Source: JBLHKE01 sp047619485 (GTDB lineage: Bacteria; Verrucomicrobiota; Verrucomicrobiia; Verrucomicrobiales; DEV007). Taken from it: DNA of 6,586 nucleotides. The notes below the pieces were generated by a model. It was not told the origin of the DNA. It made no database searches and was given only the letters and a program-made list of their open reading frames with translations. Positions 1 to 5,297 of the stretch are shown here, in pieces. The stretch spans positions 1 to 6,586 of the forward strand of contig JBLHKE010000447.1 of NCBI GenBank assembly GCA_047619485.1, in the 5' to 3' direction. Within the stretch, counting starts at the first letter, position 1, and every line of letters begins with the position of its first letter. Made by a program: the position numbers and the translations under genes.

Positions 1-108
1 GCAGAGAAAATTCCCGCTGGCGAGGCGATAAACGCTAAGCTATCTGGTGATAGTGGGCGCTTTAGCAACGAAGACAGCGGGGATTTTATCAAGCTCCAGC
101 CCGCATGA
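1..108 (+). CDS. C-terminal fragment of an unidentified protein (5' end outside window)
   Basis: The first frame is open from the window edge for 35 codons and closes with TGA at 106-108. The tail begins AEKIPAGEAINAK and ends GDFIKLQPA; it is mixed polar and acidic with no membrane segment or motif I recognise. The other two forward frames stop within about 36 bases, which favours this frame, but 35 codons is little evidence and third-position composition is not decisive. If real, the gene is convergent with the toxin gene, whose stop codon lies about 37 bases away. I see no convincing terminator hairpin between them; only a short GAGG/CCTC inverted repeat occurs near 115-127. Function is unknown, and a chance open frame cannot be excluded. 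Confidence 0.35.
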   Translation, partial: AEKIPAGEAINAKLSGDSGRFSNEDSGDFIKLQPA

Positions 109-144
109 GGTTTTCGGAGGTGCCCTCAAGGACGCATCTCCCGA

Positions 145-444
145 TCAGGATTCATCTGGAGTATGTCGCTGAAAATCCATGGCACTGTGGAGAACCCGCA
201 CCAGCTGAAGGACGTCCATTTCTATTCGAAATAGAATCACGTGCTTGCCTTGAGAGGCTAACTGACAGCCGGGAAATAGATCATCCCTCGATCGCCAGCG
301 CTGTGGATCAGCAAGCAGTTCTTCAAACCGACTCCACAACTCGTGGAGATATCTGTCCTCCTGTTTTTCGCCCCAAGTTTCCAATGTATAGGCTCGAATA
401 GACCGAAGATCAGCCAGGGCTGCATCGGTTAAATCAAGCTCCAT
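145..444 (-). CDS. parE: ParE/RelE-superfamily toxin of a type II toxin-antitoxin pair
   Basis: This is a 99-residue protein of the usual size for ParE/RelE toxins. The N-terminal half has the family helical hairpin: an A-DLRSIRAYT segment (residues about 10-20), then WGE and a tyrosine. The C-terminal half has the typical strands, LFPGCQLASQGKHVILFRIE (about 56-75) followed by LQLVRVLHSAMDFQRH (about 79-94), matching the family pattern of G-R/K-H-V-I-F-R and V-R-I-L-H-x-x-M-D. Known ParE toxins poison DNA gyrase and RelE toxins cut mRNA on the ribosome; the end of this protein (LHSAMDFQRH) looks more ParE-like, but the target cannot be read from sequence. Its ATG overlaps the antitoxin stop by one base (TAATG), implying translational coupling, and an AGGA lies very close upstream. 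The gene appears intact. Confidence 0.88.
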   Translation of the reverse strand: MELDLTDAALADLRSIRAYTLETWGEKQEDRYLHELWSRFEELLADPQRWRSRDDLFPGCQLASQGKHVILFRIEMDVLQLVRVLHSAMDFQRHTPDES

Positions 445-698
445 TATCCTACAGGTTTCCGGTTTTTCCCACGGACGAGACTCTTGAACTCGTCCTTTGA
501 ACTTACGCGAGTTACCTCACCTGCGTCGAGCTGGGCAAAACCAATGGCGGCTTCCCTCTTCAACCAATCATTCTCCTGCTCTTGTTTGAGCGTCATCCTC
601 AAAGCTTCCCGAATCACCTCACTTGCGTTATTGTAAAGACCGGATTCTACCTTTTGCTTAACAGCAGATTCCAACTCCGGGGTCAGAGAAATATTCAT
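444..698 (-). CDS. parD: ParD-like ribbon-helix-helix antitoxin
   Basis: From the ATG at 698 this is an 84-residue protein beginning MNISLTPELESAVKQKVESG, then LYNNASEVIREALRM. That is the classic ribbon-helix-helix layout of ParD (CC2985/PF03693-type): a short beta strand with alternating residues, a helix, an S-E-V-I-R-E-A-L-R second helix, and a charged C-terminal tail that would wrap the toxin. A TTG eight codons upstream (722) could extend the frame. I prefer 698 because ParD proteins normally start directly at the strand, and the TTG lies inside the 29-bp palindrome that looks like the operator. The gene is first in the two-gene minus-strand operon, so antitoxin is made before toxin, as is usual. 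Its expected roles are neutralising the toxin and repressing its own promoter. Confidence 0.88.
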   Translation of the reverse strand: MNISLTPELESAVKQKVESGLYNNASEVIREALRMTLKQEQENDWLKREAAIGFAQLDAGEVTRVSSKDEFKSLVRGKNRKPVG

Positions 699-714
699 TG
701 CCAAAATTGGCTCA

Positions 715-743
715 AATGACAAAGATTGTCAATCTTTGTCATT
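715..743. promoter_or_regulatory. 29-bp palindrome, candidate autoregulatory operator of the toxin-antitoxin operon
   Basis: AATGACAAAGATTG (715-728) and its exact reverse complement CAATCTTTGTCATT (730-743) flank a single central T. These 14-bp perfect arms lie 16 bases upstream of the antitoxin ATG, where dimeric ribbon-helix-helix antitoxins typically bind to repress their operon. Read on the minus strand, the centre contains TTGACA (732-727), a consensus -35 hexamer. The best -10 18 bases downstream is a poor AATTTT (708-703), so promoter placement is uncertain, and such a promoter would give an almost leaderless transcript. The site also lies 50 bases before the first possible start of the divergent cytochrome gene, so binding could affect that gene too. 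Confidence 0.65.
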
Positions 744-793
744 AACTCCAAGCTCGTTAAGCGAGGCTGTGCACGATATCAGTTTTTCACAAA

Positions 794-3697
794 ATGCTTG
801 CTGCCTCCCCTCCCGATCCAAATCGAAAGCCGCGGATCACCAAATTCTGGGACACCTTTCTTGATATCGTGAGTCGTTCTCTACGAGATCGAGTTCTGTC
901 GAAGGTCGCAACGTTCGCGGCGGGGATCATCGTGATGAGCGTTAGTGCTCTCGCGGTCGATGACGAGTCGATCCCGCTGTTCGAACGCTATTGCTTCGAT
1001 TGCCATGATCCCGAAACGAAGAAGGGCGATCTCGATCTGATCGGGTTGTTGGACCAGGCCGACTTCGACGGCTCACTCGTGTTCGAGAACCTCATCACGG
1101 GGAAGATGCCCCCGGCTAATAAGAAGCAACCTACGCCTGAGGAAAAACGAGCTCTTCTGAACTGGTTAGCGCAAGGACAAATCGAAAGCGCACCGATCTC
1201 GTTCCGCAGAATCAGCCGGCATGAGTTCGTTCATTCTGTCAACGATCTGCTGGGAACCAATTTGGACTTGGCGAACACGATCCCGGAGGATCGCGGCACC
1301 AACGATTTTGATTCGGATCGGAGGATCAAGTTGAGTCGGGAGATGCTAGGCGCCTATTTCAGCGTGGCGGATGAGATGCTCGAGGCTGCCTTTCCGGAAG
1401 AAGGTTTTCCTCAAGAACGGAGCTGGGTGACGAACAAGATCAAAGACAGTCACGAGACTTATAACATCTATCTCCGCCCTTATCGGGAAGGGCTTCTGTT
1501 TTCATGGACGCGGGCGAACAACGGCAACAGCTACTCGTTCTTCTACGACAACTTTGATCCCCCGGTTTCGGGATGGTACGAACTGACCTTCGATGCGATG
1601 AAGGTGGGAGAGTTTGAAGAAGACGTCAGCCTGCAGGTTCATGCGGGGAAATATTACTATGCCGATGACCGTCCCCAGCCGCAGCGCTTGCTGGACGTGA
1701 TCTCGCTGGGCAACCGGGAAGTGAAGTCCCACACCATTCGCGCCTTCCTCCATCCGGGGGAGAATGTCTCGATCCATTGCTATTCGAAGCACACCTTTCG
1801 TAAGCAAGCCCCTCAACAGGGGGCATACGTCAAGCAACTGAAAGTCCGCGGCCCAGTGTCTGACCAGTGGCCGCCATCTTCCTTCCGCAGAGTCTTCGGC
1901 GATCTATCAGTCAGTGCTCCGCCTCGAGAAGTCGTCCGCAGCTCGGGGTTACAAACCAAGCTGCAGAAAATCGGCGGAAGCCTATCCGTCAGCAGTTTTC
2001 AGAAAGGCATGGAGAAGGAGAAAATGGAGGATGGTTCCAACCGCACGTTCTGGCACACGCGGTTTCAACCGACCGTGGCCAAAGCTCCTCACTTTGTCGT
2101 TTTGGAGAATCCACGCGGAGTGGAGATCGAGGGATTGTCCTATGCAACCTGGTCGGGGGGCAATGGCAACGGACAGGTTAAAGCCTATGCTGTCCATCTC
2201 TCGGACGACGGCAAGTCCTGGGGCGATCCCATCGCGAAGGGCGAACTCGAAGTCAGGTTGGCGAACGAACAACCCATCCTGTTCCCGAAAAAAACCACCC
2301 GGCGGTTCATCAAGTTTCTGGTGACCGATGCAGTCTCGCTGGACGGCAAGTCGATCGCATCCATCGGCAAACTGGACATCCTCACTTCCTTGGAGAAAGA
2401 GGATTCTTCGAGAACGAGGGTCACGGTTTCCTCAAACTCGTCCGAAGATTTGAAAGGCGTCATCCGGCAATTTTCCGAGAAGGCCTTCTCGTCGAAGCTG
2501 AGCGAGGAGGAACTGGAACCCTACTCTAGCGTTGGCCTCGTGAGTTTGAAGGCGCATGGCGACTTCATCCAGGCTACCAAAGCGGCGCTCAAGGCGATTA
2601 TCTGTTCGCCGCGATTTCTCATGGCGCCCGGGGAGCATGCGAACGCATCGTATTCAACTGCGGCCGATCTCGCTCGGGTTCTCTGGCTTTCGGTTCCCGA
2701 CGAAGAACTCCTACGCCACTCAAGATCCGGACAGCTCTCCGGCGCGACGCTACGCACTCAGATCGACCGGATGCTCAGCGAGGAAATGAATCAACGCATG
2801 GTCGATTCCTTCTGTGACCAATGGTTGAACCTGAGGTCGTTGAACAAGGTGACGCCATCGCTCAAACTCTATCCCAGATTCGATGATCTCTTAAACCATT
2901 ACCTACCGATCGAAACCCACGCCTACCTCAATCATTTGATCGAGGAGAACTTACCCGTGGGGTATTTGATCGACTCCGATTTCTCGTTCCTCAACCAACG
3001 GCTGGCGCAGCACTATGGAATCGGGGGGATTGTCGGCCAGGCAATGCGCAAGGTGTCGTTTCCTCCGGAGGTGCCACGCGGAGGGCTGCTGACGATGGCG
3101 AGTGTGCTGAAGGTAACCACGGACGGATACGATACTTCGCCCATCTTGCGCGGGGCATGGATTTCAAAGAACATCGTCGGCACGCCACTCTCTCCACCAC
3201 CGGAAAACGTCAAGGCAATCGAGCCCGAACATGGTGAAGGAGCCACCACTCTCCGGGAACAGATCGAGCTGCACAAGAGCAGCAAAATTTGTTACGCCTG
3301 CCACAAGAGCATCGATCCCTACGGATTCGCCCTTGAGAGCTTTGATGCCACTGGCCAGTGGCGCGAGGAATATCGTGTTAAGCAGCCACACAATGGAACC
3401 TTCCAATATCGTCTGCAGGGTTACTACAAGATGGGGGGAGAAGTAGATGCCTCTGGTGAGATCGACCGGAACAAATTCGATGACGTGTTCGGGCTCAAGA
3501 AACTACTCCTGACCGACCACCGCAAGATCGCCTACAACTTTGCGAAGAAGTTTTTCGAATACGCCAACGGTTATAAGCCAAACCTGAAACAGCGCCTCGA
3601 CCTACTTGATCTTATTGAGGAGAATCCTCAGGATTGTCGAATCAGGGATTTGATCACGGAGGTGCTGGTCTATTCACTCGCCCGAGAACAGAAATGA
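794..3697 (+). CDS. Exported DUF1592-family multidomain protein with two c-type haem sites (PSCyt1/DUF1587/DUF1595/DUF1592/DUF1588/DUF1585)
   Basis: The protein has 967 residues. A hydrophobic segment at about 39-54 ending in ALA suggests Sec export with cleavage after residue 54. The n-region is overlong from the ATG at 794; a GTG at 869 (residue 26) would give a standard signal peptide, and neither start has a clear ribosome site. The domain order fits the family: PSCyt1 with CFDCH at 67-71 (992-1006) and a GKMPP whose Met105 could be the distal haem ligand; DUF1587 (about 135-200); a beta-sandwich-like region (about 225-352); an F5/8 type C-like domain (about 415-530); DUF1595 (about 550-612); DUF1592 (about 618-742); DUF1588 (about 760-860) with a second haem site CYACH at 833-837; and DUF1585 (about 895-962). 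The two CXXCH motifs imply covalent haem attachment outside the cytoplasm. The catalytic role is unknown; redox chemistry on an extracellular polymer is speculation. The gene overlaps the next one by ATGA. Confidence 0.93.
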   Translation: MLAASPPDPNRKPRITKFWDTFLDIVSRSLRDRVLSKVATFAAGIIVMSVSALAVDDESIPLFERYCFDCHDPETKKGDLDLIGLLDQADFDGSLVFENLITGKMPPANKKQPTPEEKRALLNWLAQGQIESAPISFRRISRHEFVHSVNDLLGTNLDLANTIPEDRGTNDFDSDRRIKLSREMLGAYFSVADEMLEAAFPEEGFPQERSWVTNKIKDSHETYNIYLRPYREGLLFSWTRANNGNSYSFFYDNFDPPVSGWYELTFDAMKVGEFEEDVSLQVHAGKYYYADDRPQPQRLLDVISLGNREVKSHTIRAFLHPGENVSIHCYSKHTFRKQAPQQGAYVKQLKVRGPVSDQWPPSSFRRVFGDLSVSAPPREVVRSSGLQTKLQKIGGSLSVSSFQKGMEKEKMEDGSNRTFWHTRFQPTVAKAPHFVVLENPRGVEIEGLSYATWSGGNGNGQVKAYAVHLSDDGKSWGDPIAKGELEVRLANEQPILFPKKTTRRFIKFLVTDAVSLDGKSIASIGKLDILTSLEKEDSSRTRVTVSSNSSEDLKGVIRQFSEKAFSSKLSEEELEPYSSVGLVSLKAHGDFIQATKAALKAIICSPRFLMAPGEHANASYSTAADLARVLWLSVPDEELLRHSRSGQLSGATLRTQIDRMLSEEMNQRMVDSFCDQWLNLRSLNKVTPSLKLYPRFDDLLNHYLPIETHAYLNHLIEENLPVGYLIDSDFSFLNQRLAQHYGIGGIVGQAMRKVSFPPEVPRGGLLTMASVLKVTTDGYDTSPILRGAWISKNIVGTPLSPPPENVKAIEPEHGEGATTLREQIELHKSSKICYACHKSIDPYGFALESFDATGQWREEYRVKQPHNGTFQYRLQGYYKMGGEVDASGEIDRNKFDDVFGLKKLLLTDHRKIAYNFAKKFFEYANGYKPNLKQRLDLLDLIEENPQDCRIRDLITEVLVYSLAREQK

Positions 3698-4926
3698 GAA
3701 ATCACAGTAGAAGAGAAATTCTGAAGTTTGGAGCCGCCCTGCCGCTGGCGATCCAATCGCTCGACTTGCGCGCCGTGGCAAAGCCAAAGCCCTCGGCGCC
3801 ACCCAAGCGGGTCATGTTCATCTGCAATTCTTTGGGATTCTACGCACCCGAGTTCTTCCCTACGACGCGGGGGGATCTATCCAGTTCGGGGTATCTCAAG
3901 GGAATGGAGACGCAGGAGAAGATGACGGTCTTCCAAAACCTCTTCCACCCGGGCATGGACACGAGTAACCACGACTCGGAAAAATCCTTCCTGACCGGAG
4001 CCCCAAGTCCCGAAGCGACCAATTTCATCAACTCAATCTCCCTGGATCAAGTCCTCGCCCGGCAGATGGGAGGTGACACCCGTTTTGCCTCCCTACCGCT
4101 AAGCATCTACGATCGTGGCTGGGGATCCTCATGGAATCGTCGGGGAGTTGCGATCCCTCCCTTGTACGACGAGGCAAAAATCTTCGACAGGCTCTTCGGT
4201 GAGGAAGACCTGAGCGCCAAACGCCGCCAGATCCGCAACGATCAACAAGTTGTTCAGTCTCTGCAGCGCGACATCGAGCAGTTGATAAAGCCGGTTGGCA
4301 ACACCTCTAAGATCGACTCTTACCGAACCGTGATATCCGAGCTCGAGAAGCAACTCGTGCATGAAGAATTCTGGCTCACGACCAAGAAGCCGGAGGTGCC
4401 CAACACGTTGAGCGATGATCGGGAGTTCGCGTTCTCCACCAAAATTAGAAATCTGCTCGAATTGTCGAAGCTGGCCTTTCAAACCGATTCGACACGGGTG
4501 ATTACCTTCTCTTTGGACTGGATCTATGGGGCGATCAACGTCCCCGGAGCAAGCGGTGGCTGGCACACGCTTTCCCATCATGGCGGCCAGCCAGCGGCGC
4601 TCGCCAAGCTCGGTCGAATCGAGATGGATATCGTCAAACATCTCAACCAGTTCCTTGCTGACCTAGATCAGATCCCGGAGGGAGATGGCACATTGCTCGA
4701 CCATACGACGGTGGTCATCGGCAGTAATTTTGGAGATTCCTCCAATCATACCTGCAGCAACCTCCCCACCATCGTGGCGGGTGGCGGCTACGCGCATCAG
4801 GCGCATACCATCCTCGAGAAACCGACGCCGCTCTGTGACCTGTACCTCGAATTGCTACACAAACATGATGTCGATCTTGGCAGTTTTGGGAGCAGCGAAA
4901 AGGTGCATGACCTGTTGGGAGGTTGA
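3694..4926 (+). CDS. HXXSHH-family (DUF1552) exported protein with twin-arginine signal
   Basis: The ATG at 3694 overlaps the upstream stop (ATGA, TGA at 3695-3697), which fixes the start and implies translational coupling. An upstream in-frame TTG (3634) would only add residues encoded by the previous gene. The 410-residue protein begins MRNHSRREILKFGAALPLA. SRREILK fits the Tat pattern SRRxFLK with Ile for Phe, followed by a modest hydrophobic stretch, so folded export is likely. The family signature HTLSHH is at residues 291-296. A later segment, VIGSNFGDSSNHTCSN (about 341-356) and then PTIVAGGG, resembles the C-terminal metal-site region of alkaline-phosphatase/sulfatase-like folds as in DUF1501, but that link is my inference. 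Residues about 170-230 look helical. Length is normal for the family. The gene follows a DUF1592 protein, the usual pairing in PVC genomes. Activity and substrate are unknown. Confidence 0.92.
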   Translation: MRNHSRREILKFGAALPLAIQSLDLRAVAKPKPSAPPKRVMFICNSLGFYAPEFFPTTRGDLSSSGYLKGMETQEKMTVFQNLFHPGMDTSNHDSEKSFLTGAPSPEATNFINSISLDQVLARQMGGDTRFASLPLSIYDRGWGSSWNRRGVAIPPLYDEAKIFDRLFGEEDLSAKRRQIRNDQQVVQSLQRDIEQLIKPVGNTSKIDSYRTVISELEKQLVHEEFWLTTKKPEVPNTLSDDREFAFSTKIRNLLELSKLAFQTDSTRVITFSLDWIYGAINVPGASGGWHTLSHHGGQPAALAKLGRIEMDIVKHLNQFLADLDQIPEGDGTLLDHTTVVIGSNFGDSSNHTCSNLPTIVAGGGYAHQAHTILEKPTPLCDLYLELLHKHDVDLGSFGSSEKVHDLLGG

Positions 4927-5014
4927 GCTTCCCATTGCCCCGAATAGGTGCCCCATCGGAGGAGATCAAAGTAGCGGAACATTGGGCAATGTCTTTCGGG
5001 GAATGTGCAGCCAC

Positions 5015-5169
5015 GTAGCGTAGGCTTCAGCCTGCGTTGGTGACGGCATTCCCATTCGCATATGGCCAGTGTTTGCGCCGACACACTAGAGCGTCTTCGG
5101 ATTCCGTTCGGGCACTGGCCATGAGAAAACGGGAATGTGCTGGCGGTCGCAGGCTGAAACCTACGCTGC
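5015..5169. repeat. Inverted pair of REP-like hairpins (BIME/MITE-like foldback)
   Basis: The left unit at 5015-5036 and the reverse complement of the right unit at 5148-5169 agree at 20 of 22 positions. The left unit folds alone: stem 5019-5025 pairs with 5030-5036 (one G-T wobble) around a TTCA loop, with GTAG (5015-5018) directly at its foot. This is the layout of REP elements recognised by REP-associated tyrosine transposases. Between the units, ATGGCCAGTG (5062-5071) pairs exactly with CACTGGCCAT (5113-5122) around a 41-base loop, and GCATTCCC (5046-5053) faces GGGAATGTGC (5131-5140). The whole stretch could form one long imperfect hairpin. No transposase gene is in the window, so mobilisation would be in trans. 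It sits just after an operon, a typical REP position where it may also stabilise mRNA or stop transcription. Confidence 0.7.
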
Positions 5170-5223
5170 GGCGCTTCGCTTTGCTTTCCCTAAAGGCATT
5201 GAGGCTAGGGGTAGAGTGGGCGA

Positions 5224-5232
5224 TGGTATAAT
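5224..5232 (+). promoter_or_regulatory. Extended -10 promoter candidate for the lamin-tail gene
   Basis: TGGTATAAT contains a perfect TATAAT (5227-5232) preceded by the TGn extension at 5224-5226. No good -35 lies at 16-18 bases; TTGAGG at 5199-5204 is 22 bases away, which is too far. An extended -10 can work with a weak -35. A start of transcription around 5239 would give a leader of about 40-55 bases before the candidate ATGs at 5277, 5286 and 5295. The in-frame stop TAA (5229-5231) lies inside the hexamer, so the coding frame cannot start upstream of it. The region is otherwise GC-rich, which makes the AT-rich hexamer stand out. Confidence 0.45.
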
Positions 5233-5270
5233 GGCGAGGGCTTTCCTCCCGACCATTCCCACCCCCACTG

Positions 5271-5297
5271 CTTCCAATGCTTCCAATGCTTTTAATG
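5271..5297 (+). repeat. Three 9-bp tandem units spanning the start of the lamin-tail gene
   Basis: CTTCCAATG (5271-5279), CTTCCAATG (5280-5288) and CTTTTAATG (5289-5297) follow head to tail; the first two are identical and the third differs at two bases. Each ends in an ATG in the reading frame of the downstream gene. Because the period is nine, copy-number change would keep the frame and alter only the number of start codons and the N-terminal residues (Met-Leu-Pro per unit). Confidence 0.75.

Larger units (their letters stand above)
4927..5294. other. Intergenic region with REP-like foldback and promoter, no gene seen
   Basis: This gap of 368 bases separates the cytochrome/HXXSHH operon from the lamin-tail gene. 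Just after the operon is a small perfect inverted repeat, ACATTG-GG-CAATGT (4979-4992), without a T-run, so it is not a convincing intrinsic terminator. An inverted pair of REP-like hairpins and an inner stem occupy about 5010-5175, and a promoter-like hexamer lies at 5227-5232. The short open frames here run through the inverted repeat on both strands, as expected for palindromic DNA, and show no protein family I recognise. Confidence 0.6.

Noticed and set aside
105..401. 98-codon open frame on the plus strand opposite the toxin gene
   Set aside because: It is antisense to a well-supported ParE-type gene, has low-complexity mixed composition and shows no recognisable motif.
1502..1837. Minus-strand open frame inside the cytochrome gene
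   Set aside because: It is antisense to the conserved beta-sandwich-like region of a clear gene and has no homologous feature I recognise.
3634..3693. Upstream TTG start for the HXXSHH gene
   Set aside because: It would add 20 residues overlapping the DUF1585 coding end, before a clear twin-arginine signal that starts at the coupled ATG at 3694.
4129..4641. 170-codon minus-strand open frame
   Set aside because: It lies entirely inside the HXXSHH gene, including the HTLSHH codons of the sense strand, and shows no family motif.
4979..4992. Inverted repeat ACATTG-GG-CAATGT as a terminator
   Set aside because: The spacer is only two bases, the stem is AT-rich and no run of T follows, so it does not meet intrinsic terminator criteria.
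5015..5169. CRISPR array
   Set aside because: There are only two units, in inverted orientation with a self-complementary spacer and no cas gene, which fits a REP-like pair rather than direct CRISPR repeats.
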